The notes beneath the pieces are model-generated. The model did no database searches. It was given only the letters and a program-made list of their open reading frames with translations, and was not told the origin of the DNA. Positions 54,766 through 62,903 of a stretch of DNA of 64,000 nt are shown one piece after another. This DNA comes from Pseudosporangium ferrugineum. Lineage in GTDB: Bacteria; Actinomycetota; Actinomycetes; Mycobacteriales; Micromonosporaceae. Numbering within the stretch: the first letter of the stretch is position 1; every line of letters begins with the position of its first letter. Location of the stretch: positions 62,001-126,000 of the forward strand of contig NZ_PVZG01000007.1 of NCBI RefSeq assembly GCF_003002065.1. Direction: 5' to 3'. The translations under genes were made by a program, and so were the position numbers.

Positions 54766-55551
54766 TCAGGCGCAGACCACCTGGACGCCGGCGTCGCGGA
54801 ACGCGTCGAGCAGCTCCGGCGGGGCGCCGGAGTCGGTGACCAGGGTCTCGACCTTGCTGATCGGGCAGATGCGGGCGAAGGCGTGGCCGCCGAGCTTCGA
54901 CGAGTCGGCGATCACCACCACCCGCTTGGCGCGGGCCACCATCAGGCTGTTCATCGCCGCCTCACCCTCGTGGTGCGCCGCGGCGCCGAGCTCCACGTCG
55001 AGGGCGTCCACCCCGAGCAGCACGATGTCGAGGGTGACCTCCTTGAGCAGCGCGCCGCCGAGCGGGCCGACCAGCTCGAAGGACTGGGGGCGGACCACGC
55101 CGCCGGCCACGACGATCTTCATGCGGGAGCGGACGAGCAGCTCGTTGGCGATGTTGAGGGCGTTGGTCACCACGGTCAGCTGGGCGCCGTCGCCGCTGAT
55201 GTTGAGGTCGGGGCGGACCGCCAGCGCGCGGGCCACCTCGGTCATCGTGGTGCCGCCGTTGAGGCCGACGACCGTTCCGGGTACGACCAGGTTCGCCGCC
55301 GCCTCGCCGATGCGCTGCTTCTCCGCCGAGTGCTTGGCGCTCTTGTAGCGCAGCGGGAGGTCGTACGAGACGCCGTTGGCGACCGCGCCACCCCGGGTAC
55401 GGGTGATCATCTGCTGCTGGGCGAGCTGGTCGAAGTCGCGGCGGATCGTGGCCTGGGAGACGTCGAGCCGCTCCGCCGCGTCCTCCACCGTGACGCGGCC
55501 GCTCTCCGCCAGTACCTCCAGCAGGGCATTCCACCGCGCGTACCGGTCCAC
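54766..55551 (-). CDS. DeoR-family transcriptional regulator
   Basis: A 261-residue repressor. The N-terminal winged helix reads RWNALLEVLAESGRVTVEDA with VSQATIRRDFDQLAQQQMIT and RTRGGAV, the DeoR hallmark. The effector domain of the sugar-phosphate isomerase-like fold has GLNGGTTMTEVARAL, TVVTNALNIANELL and DILLGVDALD-like residues (IVLLGVDALD). GTG 55551 has GGGAG five bases upstream; an upstream ATG at 55593 is less likely. Divergence from the amino-sugar operon indicates it regulates that operon, most likely sensing an amino-sugar phosphate. Confidence 0.88.
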   Translation of the reverse strand: MDRYARWNALLEVLAESGRVTVEDAAERLDVSQATIRRDFDQLAQQQMITRTRGGAVANGVSYDLPLRYKSAKHSAEKQRIGEAAANLVVPGTVVGLNGGTTMTEVARALAVRPDLNISGDGAQLTVVTNALNIANELLVRSRMKIVVAGGVVRPQSFELVGPLGGALLKEVTLDIVLLGVDALDVELGAAAHHEGEAAMNSLMVARAKRVVVIADSSKLGGHAFARICPISKVETLVTDSGAPPELLDAFRDAGVQVVCA

Positions 55552-55568
55552 CCGATCTCCCTGCTGCT

Positions 55569-55607
55569 CGTTTCGTGATAAGAGTGTGCACATTAGTGCG
55601 CGAAACG
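55569..55607. promoter_or_regulatory. Candidate operator between DeoR regulator and amino-sugar operon
   Basis: CGTTTCGTG (55569-55577) and CGCGAAACG (55599-55607) form an inverted repeat (8 of 9 positions) with 21 bases between arms. The site lies just upstream of the DeoR gene and 137 bases before the SIS gene. Confidence 0.5.
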
Positions 55608-55743
55608 TCGCGTAGCAAAGAGCGTACCTGCGCGATCACGCTGCGGAGGTTGCGTCGCCGCCGATGTTCCACGCAGAATGCAGCTCGAAAGAGCGGCGAA
55701 CCGAGCGCTTATGCGCAGCACAACGGCCTGATGAGGAACTGCC

Positions 55744-56670
55744 ATGAGTCACGTCAAGGTGGAGATCGCCAGCCAGCCCGACTGCTGGCGGCAAGCCGCC
55801 AAGATGGCCGACTCGGACGGGCTCCCCCTGCCCGGCGAGCGGGTAGCCGTCGTCGGGTGCGGCACGTCCTGGTACATGGCCAAGGCGTACGCGGCCCTGC
55901 GCGAGGCCGAGGGACACGGCGACACCGACGCGTTCCAGGCGTCCGAGTTCCCCCGCGGCCGCCGCTACGACCGGGTCCTCGCGATCACCCGCTCCGGGAC
56001 CACCACCGAGGTCGCCGAGCTGCTCGACGCCCTCCGGGACACCTCCCCCACCACGGTGATCACCGCCGACGGGGAGACGCCGGCCGCCGCTGCCGCGCGG
56101 GAGGCCGTCGTGCTGGACTTCGCCGACGAGCTGTCGGTCGTGCAGACCCGCTTCGCCACCAGCGCCCTGGCCCTGCTGCGGGCGCACCTGAACTACGACA
56201 TCGAGCCGGTCGCGGCCGACGCCGAGGTGGCCGTACGCCTCCCGCTGCCGGTGCACCCTGCGCTGGCCGAGCAGATCACCTTCCTCGGCCGCGGCTGGAC
56301 CGTCGGCCTCGCCGAGGAGGCCGCGCTCAAATGCCGGGAGGCGGCCGGCTGGTGGACCGAGGCGTACCCGGCCATGGACTACCGGCACGGCCCGATCTCG
56401 ATCGCCCGGCCCGGCCGCGTCGTCTGGGCGTTCGGCGAGATCCCGGCGGGCCTCTGCGAGGAGGTCGAGCACACCGGCGCCGCGTTCGTGCACAGCCGCT
56501 ACAACGGCGGGTACGCCGCCCTCGGCAGCTGGCGCGGCGGCGGGCGTACCGGCCTGGACCCGATGGCGGACCTGGTCGTGGCCCAGCGCGTCGCGGTGCT
56601 GCTCGCCACCAGCCAGGGCCTCGACCCGGACCACCCGCGCAACCTCACCCGCTCCGTCGTGCTGCCATGA
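55744..56670 (+). CDS. SIS-domain sugar isomerase (AgaS/GlmS-like)
   Basis: A 308-residue protein with two SIS domains. RVAVVGCGTSWYMAKAYAAL and AITRSGTTTEVAELLDAL form the first sugar-phosphate site; GLAEEAALKCREAAGWWTEA and YPAMDYRHGPISIARPGR form the second, close to the isomerase half of GlmS. With no glutaminase domain it probably acts as a deaminase/isomerase on glucosamine- or galactosamine-6-phosphate. ATG 55744 has GAGGAA about seven bases upstream. It is the first gene of a three-gene operon ending in nagA, whose deacetylated product would be its substrate. Confidence 0.87.
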   Translation: MSHVKVEIASQPDCWRQAAKMADSDGLPLPGERVAVVGCGTSWYMAKAYAALREAEGHGDTDAFQASEFPRGRRYDRVLAITRSGTTTEVAELLDALRDTSPTTVITADGETPAAAAAREAVVLDFADELSVVQTRFATSALALLRAHLNYDIEPVAADAEVAVRLPLPVHPALAEQITFLGRGWTVGLAEEAALKCREAAGWWTEAYPAMDYRHGPISIARPGRVVWAFGEIPAGLCEEVEHTGAAFVHSRYNGGYAALGSWRGGGRTGLDPMADLVVAQRVAVLLATSQGLDPDHPRNLTRSVVLP

Positions 56671-56677
56671 CGACTCC

Positions 56678-57604
56678 ATGACCGGCGATGTCGTGGTGGC
56701 GCTGGACGTCGGCGGCACCGGCATGAAATGCGGCCTGGTCCGCCGGGACGGCACCGTGCACCACACCGAGCGGCACCCCACCCTGGCCGGACGCGGCCCG
56801 GAGGCGGTCACCGCGGACATCCTCGACATCGCCGCGGGCCTGGCCGACCGGGCCCGCGCCGACGGCCTGCACCCGGTGGCCGCCGGGGTGGCGGTGCCCG
56901 GCGTGGTCGACGAGGAGACCGGCACGGCCGTGTGGTCCAGCAACATCGGCTTCCGCGACGTGCCGCTGCGCGACCTGGTCGCGGCGCGGGTCGGGCTGCC
57001 CTCGGTGCTCGGCCACGACGTCCGGGCCGGCGGCATGGCCGAGGCCCGCGTGGGCGCCGGACGCGACCAGCGGCACGTGCTGTTCATCGCGATCGGCACC
57101 GGCATCGCCGCCGCGCACGTCGTCGACGGCCGGGCCTTCGCGGGCGCGCACGGCGCCGCCGGCGAGGTCGGGCACATCATCGTCCGACCGGGCGGCCCGC
57201 CGTGCAACTGCGGCGCCCGGGGCTGCCTGGAGTCGATCGCGTCGGCCTCCGCCGTCGGCCGCCGGTACGTCCAGCTCTCCGGCGACGAGGGCGTGACCGC
57301 GTACGACGTGGCCCACCGCGCGGCGGCCGGCGAGGAGCTGGCCAACACGGTCTGGACCGAGGCGGTCGAGGCGTTCGCCGACGGGCTGCTGACCGCGCAG
57401 GCGCTCTACGACGCCGGCGTCGTCGTGCTGGGCGGCGGCCTGGCCGAGGCGGGAGAGGCGCTGCTGGCCCCGCTGCGGATCGCGCTCGCCGCCCGGATCA
57501 CGTTCCACCGGGTACCCACGATCGTCCGGGCGGCCCTCGGCGACACCGCCGGCTGCCTCGGCGCCGCCCTGCTGGCCCTCGACTCCCTGGAGAGCGACAC
57601 GTGA
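56678..57604 (+). CDS. ROK-family sugar kinase (probable N-acetylglucosamine kinase)
   Basis: A 308-residue ROK protein. ATP site: VVALDVGGTGMKCGLV. The sugar site contains GTGIAAAHVVDG and AGEVGHIIVRPG with the ExGH motif; the zinc-binding CNCGARGCLESIAS follows. No DNA-binding helix is present at the N-terminus, so it is a kinase rather than a NagC/XylR-type repressor. Placement between the SIS gene and nagA points to phosphorylation of GlcNAc or a related N-acetylhexosamine at C6. Its stop overlaps the nagA GTG (GTGA). Confidence 0.88.
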   Translation: MTGDVVVALDVGGTGMKCGLVRRDGTVHHTERHPTLAGRGPEAVTADILDIAAGLADRARADGLHPVAAGVAVPGVVDEETGTAVWSSNIGFRDVPLRDLVAARVGLPSVLGHDVRAGGMAEARVGAGRDQRHVLFIAIGTGIAAAHVVDGRAFAGAHGAAGEVGHIIVRPGGPPCNCGARGCLESIASASAVGRRYVQLSGDEGVTAYDVAHRAAAGEELANTVWTEAVEAFADGLLTAQALYDAGVVVLGGGLAEAGEALLAPLRIALAARITFHRVPTIVRAALGDTAGCLGAALLALDSLESDT

Positions 57605-58695
57605 CGAAGATCCACGGCCGGGTGGTCCGGCCGGGCGCGGTGGTCCCCGGCTCCGTCGAGGTGGACGGGCCGACGATCCTGTCCGTGGACGAGCACCCGC
57701 ACGCCGGCGACGACATCATCGTGCCCGGCTTCGTGGATCTGCACTGTCACGGTGGCGGCGGGCACACGTTCACCCGCGGCGACGCCCGGGACGCCGCCGC
57801 GGCGGCCGCCTTCCACCTGGGCCACGGCACCACCACGATGCTCGCCAGCCTGGTCAGTTCGCCGTACGAGCTGATGCGGGACGCGACGGCCGCATACCTG
57901 CCGCTGGTGGCGGAGGGGGCGATCGCCGGCATCCACTTCGAGGGGCCGTACCTGAGCGGGGTCCGGTGCGGCGCCCAGAACCCCGAGTTCCTGCGCGACC
58001 CGTCGCTCGAGGAGCTGAGCGCGCTGGTCGAGCTGGGGGCGGGCGCGGTGCGGATGATGACCATCGCCCCGGAGCTGCCCGGCGCCCTGGACGCGGTCCG
58101 TTACCTGGCCGGCCAGGGCGTGGTGGCGGCGCTGGGGCACACCGATGCGACGTACGAGCAGACCCTGGCCGGGGTGGCCGCGGGCGCGACCGTCGGCACC
58201 CACGTCTTCAACGGCATGCGGCCGCCGCACCACCGCGAGCCGGGCCCGGTGGTGGCGCTGCTCGACTCCCCCTCGATCGTCTGCGAGTTCGTCGCCGACG
58301 GCATCCACCTGCACGACGGGATGCTGCGCTTCGCGGCGCACACGACGCCGTACCGGTCGGCGCTGGTCACCGACGCGATGGACGCAGCCGGCATGCCCGA
58401 CGGGCGCTACGAGCTCGGCGGGCAGGAGGTCACGGTCGCCGACCGGGTGGCGCGGCTGGCCCGCGACGGCTCGATCGCCGGCAGCACGCTGACCATGGAC
58501 GCGGCCTTCCGGCAGGCCGTGGGCGCGGGCCTGGACCTGCCGGCGGCGTCCGCGATGGCCTCGACCACCCCGGCGCGGGCGCTGGGCCTCGGCGACCGGC
58601 TCGGCGCGCTGGAGGCCGGCCTGCGCGCCGACCTGGTCGTGCTCTCGGCCGACCTGCGGGTCAAGCGGGTGATGCGGGCCGGGAAGTGGATCTAG
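57601..58695 (+). CDS. nagA: N-acetylglucosamine-6-phosphate deacetylase
   Basis: A 364-residue amidohydrolase. The metal and catalytic motifs are PGFVDLHCHGGGGHTF, GIHFEGPYLS (Glu ligand), VVAALGHTDATYEQT, GTHVFNGMRPPHHREPG and ALVTDAMDAAGMPDG with the catalytic aspartate. It removes acetate from GlcNAc-6-phosphate. GTG 57601 overlaps the ROK kinase stop by four bases. The 3' end overlaps the convergent PAP2 gene by 35 bp. Together with the SIS and ROK genes it makes a complete route from GlcNAc to a fructose-6-phosphate-type product. Confidence 0.94.
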   Translation: MTKIHGRVVRPGAVVPGSVEVDGPTILSVDEHPHAGDDIIVPGFVDLHCHGGGGHTFTRGDARDAAAAAAFHLGHGTTTMLASLVSSPYELMRDATAAYLPLVAEGAIAGIHFEGPYLSGVRCGAQNPEFLRDPSLEELSALVELGAGAVRMMTIAPELPGALDAVRYLAGQGVVAALGHTDATYEQTLAGVAAGATVGTHVFNGMRPPHHREPGPVVALLDSPSIVCEFVADGIHLHDGMLRFAAHTTPYRSALVTDAMDAAGMPDGRYELGGQEVTVADRVARLARDGSIAGSTLTMDAAFRQAVGAGLDLPAASAMASTTPARALGLGDRLGALEAGLRADLVVLSADLRVKRVMRAGKWI

Positions 58696-59368
58696 ATCCG
58701 ATCCCCCACGGTACGCGTGCCAGCAGCCGGACCAGGATCAGCCCGAGGAGCAGCCCCGCCACCGAGTCGGTGATCCAGTGGAACGCGAGGTACGTCGTGG
58801 TGATGAACACGATCACCGGCGGCGCCACCCGCAGGGCCAGCCGGGCGCGGTCGGACAGCGGCCGGCGCAGCACCGGAGCGAGCAGCAGCACGATGACGAA
58901 ATACCAGGCCAGCGCGTTGGCGACGTGCCCCGACGGGTAGCTCATCGCCTCGGCGCCGGACGCCGCCGGGTTGAACAGGATCTCGCGGTCCGGCCCCTTG
59001 AACGCCGGGGCGGCCCGGTCCAGCCAGATCTTCAGCGGGCCGATCGTCACGTACGTGAGCACGAACGCCCCGCCGAAGAGCACCAGCGGCCGCACCGACC
59101 GCAGGCGCCACGCCCCCAGGCCGGCCAGCAGGATCGCGACAGGCATCAGCACCTGGCCGCCCTGCCCGAGGTAGTTGAGCACCCGCAGGGTCCAGTACAG
59201 CGGGGCCGGCCGGTGCGTGGACACCCAGTCGGCCACCCGGACGTCCAGGGCCAGCAGGTGCCCCCGGGCGAGGGCGACGGTCAGCAGCACGAAGCCGGCG
59301 AGCAGCAGGAGATCCGGCCACCAGCCGCGTACGCGCTGATGACGGCGGGTCTCCACGGCCGTCTCCAT
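58661..59368 (-). CDS. PAP2-family membrane phosphatase
   Basis: A 235-residue integral membrane protein with six helices. The PAP2 signature is present in degenerate first part and clear second and third parts: KIWLDRAAPAF (usual KxxxxxxRP altered), SYPSGHVANALAW and YLAFHWITDSVAGLLLG with the catalytic histidine and aspartate. Substrates of relatives are undecaprenyl diphosphate, phosphatidate or phosphatidylglycerol phosphate. ATG 59368 gives METAVETRRHQR before helix 1; GTGs just upstream are alternatives. It overlaps nagA tail to tail. Confidence 0.85.
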   Translation of the reverse strand: METAVETRRHQRVRGWWPDLLLLAGFVLLTVALARGHLLALDVRVADWVSTHRPAPLYWTLRVLNYLGQGGQVLMPVAILLAGLGAWRLRSVRPLVLFGGAFVLTYVTIGPLKIWLDRAAPAFKGPDREILFNPAASGAEAMSYPSGHVANALAWYFVIVLLLAPVLRRPLSDRARLALRVAPPVIVFITTTYLAFHWITDSVAGLLLGLILVRLLARVPWGIGSRSTSRPASPA

Positions 59369-59399
59369 GGCCACCACGCTACCGGCCCGCGGCCACGCC

Positions 59400-60782
59400 T
59401 CAGAGGTAGGTCTTGATCCGGTTGTGGAGCAGGTCGGCGCGGACACCGGAGTTCGGGCAGCCGCCGAAGTGATGCAGCGCCACCACCTTGTCGGTCTTGC
59501 GGGAGAGCACCGGGCTGCCGCTCGAGCCGCCCTCGGTGTCGCAGAAGTAGGAGACGTCGGAGTCCCGGGCGTACCCGTCGAAGGCGTTGTCGGCGACCGA
59601 GCAGGTGCCGGCCTTCTCGCCGAGCCGCCCGGCGATGCGGGTGGGCTCGCCGGCCGGGTGCTGGGGCACGTACAGCTCCTGGCCGCGGGCGGGGCGGGCG
59701 GTGTCCAGGGTCAGGTACCCGAACTTCCGTACGGAACCGAAGTTCTCGATCGTGAAGAGCGTGTAGTCGTACGTGTGGTTCGTGGCGATGACCTTGTCGC
59801 CCCACACCTTCGTCGGCCGGAACACCTCGAAGCCGCCGCACCGGGCGCACTGGTAGTTGAACCACACCTCGGTCTCGTACGCGTCGTCCGAGTTGTCGAA
59901 GCAGTGGTTGTTGGTCAGCATCCGGTTCTTCGTGCCGATCCGCCAGCCGGTGCACAGCTCGGTGCCGTTGATCAGCAGCCGCGCGATGGCCTTCGAGCGG
60001 GTGTACGCGACGGGATCCGCCGACCGGTAGCAGACGGCGTCCCGGCTCTCGTCGCCGCCGCAGACCGACTCCTCGCGGCCGGTACGGTTCGGGTTGCGCA
60101 GCTGCTCCGCGGGGGCCGACGCCTGCTCCTTCCTGGTGAAGCCCTTGGCCACCCGGTCCACCCGTACGCCGAGACCCCCGAGCAGCGCACCGGCCAGGGT
60201 GCCGCCGCCCCGGTGCACCTCGAGCACCGCGGTGTCGCCGGTGATCGACATGGCCCAGCGCCCGGCCGGCGCCTCCAGCGGCTTCGGCGCCTCGTAGCGG
60301 TAGGACTCACGGCCGGCGGCGTCCGAGACGGTCACGTAGTCGCCCGGCAGCATCGCCATGCGGCTGAAGTGCAGCTTCACGTACGAGGCGCCCGGGTAGC
60401 GGAAGACCTCACGCCTCGGGGCGCCGTACCCGAGCAGCTTGTCGACGCTGAGCAGCTCGCCGATCCGCTGCCGGCCGTCCTCGGCGGTGACGCCGGCGGA
60501 CTCGTGCACGGTGTCACCGGCGGCCCCGGTCGCGGACGGCTCGGGCGCCGGAGCGGTCGTGGTGCGCGGATCCCTCGCGGGCCTGCCCGCGGCCGCACCG
60601 GGGACGGGCACGGCCTGCTGCGCCGCGACGGGCGTCGGGGAGGCGGCCGGAGGCTCGTGCCAGGTCCCGACGACCCGGCCCTCGCCGGTCACCTGGGTCC
60701 ACGTCACGGCACCGGCCGTACCGACCAGTGCCAGGGCGGCGCACGCCCCGGCGGCGATGCTCACGGCGCGTCGCAAATCCAC
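59400..60782 (-). CDS. Secreted trypsin-like serine protease (lysyl endopeptidase-like)
   Basis: A 460-residue exported protease. The N-terminus has a signal (LRRAVSIAAGACAALALVG) and a Thr/Pro/Ala-rich linker, then a pro-region to about residue 235. The catalytic domain has the histidine in RMLTNNHCFDN, an aspartate in NHTYDYTLFTIEN and the serine in DTEGGSSGSPVLS. Cysteines ELCTGW, YQCARCG, GTCSV, YFCDT and FGGCPNSG suggest several disulfides, as in lysyl endopeptidase-like S1 enzymes. GTG 60782 has GAGGGA upstream; GTG 60800 is an alternative. It is divergent from DUF4032. Confidence 0.85.
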   Translation of the reverse strand: MDLRRAVSIAAGACAALALVGTAGAVTWTQVTGEGRVVGTWHEPPAASPTPVAAQQAVPVPGAAAGRPARDPRTTTAPAPEPSATGAAGDTVHESAGVTAEDGRQRIGELLSVDKLLGYGAPRREVFRYPGASYVKLHFSRMAMLPGDYVTVSDAAGRESYRYEAPKPLEAPAGRWAMSITGDTAVLEVHRGGGTLAGALLGGLGVRVDRVAKGFTRKEQASAPAEQLRNPNRTGREESVCGGDESRDAVCYRSADPVAYTRSKAIARLLINGTELCTGWRIGTKNRMLTNNHCFDNSDDAYETEVWFNYQCARCGGFEVFRPTKVWGDKVIATNHTYDYTLFTIENFGSVRKFGYLTLDTARPARGQELYVPQHPAGEPTRIAGRLGEKAGTCSVADNAFDGYARDSDVSYFCDTEGGSSGSPVLSRKTDKVVALHHFGGCPNSGVRADLLHNRIKTYL

Positions 60783-60895
60783 TCCCGTCCCTCGAGTCAC
60801 ATCGCCGACATAAGCAACAATCGGTCGATCTCGCTTGTGTGTAACGAGCCACGTGCGGCAGCGACGCGCCGCCCGGACCGTGCACACTGGGGTTC

Positions 60896-62101
60896 GTGCG
60901 CATCACCTCAGCCCTCGTCGACCCGGCATTGCTGGATCTGCCGTGGCACGTGCCGCTCGAGGAGTGGCCGGCCGATCGCCTGGTCGCCCTGCCGCAGGGC
61001 ATCTCGCGGCACATCGTCCGGTTCGTCAAACTCAACGACACCGTGTACGCCCTGAAGGAGACCCGGGAACGGATCGCCGAGAAGGAGTACGACCTGCTGC
61101 GCGCGCTGGAGCGGATCGACTTCCCGGCCGTGGAGGCGGTCGCCATCGTCACCGACCGGATCGACGAGCAGGGCGAACCACTGGAGACGGTGCTGATCAC
61201 CCGGCACCTCCAGTTCTCCCTGCCCTACCGGGCGCTCTTCTCGCACGTGCTGCGCCCCGAGACGATGAACCGGCTGCTCGACGCGCTCGCCGCGCTGATC
61301 GTCCGGATGCACCTCACCGGCTTCTCCTGGGGCGACTGCTCGCTGTCCAACACCCTGTTCCGCCGCGACGCGGGCGCGTTCGCCGCCTATCTCGTCGACG
61401 CGGAGACCGGCAACCTCTATCCGAAGCTCTCCGAGGGGCAGCGCAGCGAGGACATCGAGATCCTGCGGCTCAACATCTTCGGCGAATGCCTCGACCTGCA
61501 GGCCGCCGAGCTGCTGCACGAGGCGATCGACCCGGAGGCGGTGGTCGACGACATCGTGGCGCGCTACGAGCGGCTGTGGCACGAGGTCACGTACGAGCAG
61601 GAGGTCGGGCGCGACGCCCGGCACGACATCGAGGGCCGCATCCGCCGCCTCAACGAGCTCGGCTTCGACGTCGCCGAGGTGGCCATGTCCACGGTGGACG
61701 GCGGCTACCGGGTGCGCCCCAAGGTCGTGGACGCGGGCTACCACACCCGCCGGCTGCTGCGGCTGACCGGCCTGGACGCCGAGGAGAACCAGGCCCGGCA
61801 GCTGCTCAACGACCTGGACGCGTACCGGGCGGAGAGCGACCTGACCGACGAGCAGCAGGCCGCCCACCGCTGGCTGACCGAGGTGTTCGAGCCGGTCGTC
61901 CGGGCGGTGCCGGCCAACCTGCGCCGCAAGCTGGAGCCGCAGGAGATCTTCTCGCAGATCATCCAGCACAAGTGGCTGCTCTCCGAGCGCGCCGGCCGGG
62001 ACGTCGGCATGGGCCCTGCGGTGCAGTCGTACCTCACCGACGTGCTCGCCCACAAACCCGACGAGCAGGCCGTCCTCGGCATCGAGGTGGGCGCGGTCTG
62101 A
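60896..62101 (+). CDS. DUF4032 protein with kinase-like fold
   Basis: A 401-residue soluble protein. The N-terminal half resembles an atypical (lipopolysaccharide) kinase: VRFVKLNDTVYALKETRERI with the lysine, then MHLTGFSWGDCSLSNTLF in the catalytic-loop position and AAYLVDAETGNLYPKLSEGQ in the metal-loop position (DAET). The C-terminal half (about 195-400) is the DUF4032 domain with FGECLDLQA and SQIIQHKWLLSERAGRDVGM. The substrate is unknown. GTG 60896 follows a CACACT hexamer by seven bases, suggesting leaderless translation. Confidence 0.84.
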   Translation: MRITSALVDPALLDLPWHVPLEEWPADRLVALPQGISRHIVRFVKLNDTVYALKETRERIAEKEYDLLRALERIDFPAVEAVAIVTDRIDEQGEPLETVLITRHLQFSLPYRALFSHVLRPETMNRLLDALAALIVRMHLTGFSWGDCSLSNTLFRRDAGAFAAYLVDAETGNLYPKLSEGQRSEDIEILRLNIFGECLDLQAAELLHEAIDPEAVVDDIVARYERLWHEVTYEQEVGRDARHDIEGRIRRLNELGFDVAEVAMSTVDGGYRVRPKVVDAGYHTRRLLRLTGLDAEENQARQLLNDLDAYRAESDLTDEQQAAHRWLTEVFEPVVRAVPANLRRKLEPQEIFSQIIQHKWLLSERAGRDVGMGPAVQSYLTDVLAHKPDEQAVLGIEVGAV

Positions 62102-62141
62102 CTCCGGCCGGCGTGCCAGGCAGCCTCACTCCGACGGCCGG

Positions 62142-62870
62142 TCAGGCGGGCTCGCTCCGGCGGCGGGTCAGGCGGGCGGCCAGGACGGCGCCCACGATCG
62201 GCGCGATCAGGTAGACGGCCAGCAGGCGGTGGTCGCCCGCCAGCAGGGCCGGGCCCAGTTGCCGCGCCGGGTTCGCCGAGCCGCCGGTGACCGTGCCGAG
62301 GATCGCGCCCTGGAGGCCGAACAGGCCGCCCATGATCCACGGCAGGTACGGGGTCGTCGCCCGGCACATGACCGCCGCGATCACCGCCAGGACCGCGGCC
62401 TCCACGAGGGCGACACCCCCCGCCGACCATCCCGGTGCGGGCTGGACGACGGCGCTGGTGGCCGCGGGGCCCCAGGCGGCCCGGCTGAGCACCGCGGCGG
62501 CGATCGAGCCGGCCGACTGCGCCACGAGATAGGGCAGCACCCGGCGGGCCGGGGTACGGCCGGCCGCGAACGAGGCCAGCGTGATCGCCGGGTTCATGTG
62601 GGCGCCGCTGAAGCGTCCCGGCCCGGACACGATGAAGCCGACGATGACGAGGCCGACCGCCAGGGAGACGACCGCCACCCGCAGGCGCAGCTCGACCGGT
62701 CCGGCATCCGCGGCGGCCGTGCCGATGCCCCACCGTACGAGCCCGAAGACGGTGGCCATGAAGGCCGTCGTCAACAGGAACTCCACCGCCGCGGTCACGA
62801 GATCGGCGGGTTCGGGACGCAGCCCGGTCGCCGTTGCCGCCGGTCGTACGGCGATCGTCTGCACTGCCAT
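62142..62870 (-). CDS. Aquaporin/MIP-family channel
   Basis: A 242-residue channel with six helices and the two half-helix motifs HMNPAITLA and SANPARQLGPAL (both NPA intact). The residue after the first NPA and the shortened loops resemble bacterial aquaporin-type proteins of the AqpZ/MIP group more than GlpF, but water versus glycerol selectivity cannot be read safely. Glycerol uptake would be relevant to the glpD gene at 31.4 kb, though they are not linked. ATG 62870 (MAVQTIAVRP) is chosen; ATG 62882 is an alternative. It lies 34 bp upstream of the RCK gene's stop on the same strand. Confidence 0.85.
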   Translation of the reverse strand: MAVQTIAVRPAATATGLRPEPADLVTAAVEFLLTTAFMATVFGLVRWGIGTAAADAGPVELRLRVAVVSLAVGLVIVGFIVSGPGRFSGAHMNPAITLASFAAGRTPARRVLPYLVAQSAGSIAAAVLSRAAWGPAATSAVVQPAPGWSAGGVALVEAAVLAVIAAVMCRATTPYLPWIMGGLFGLQGAILGTVTGGSANPARQLGPALLAGDHRLLAVYLIAPIVGAVLAARLTRRRSEPA

Positions 62871-62903
62871 GATCCCCAGCATCGCCGCCGGGCGCCCGCA
62901 AGA

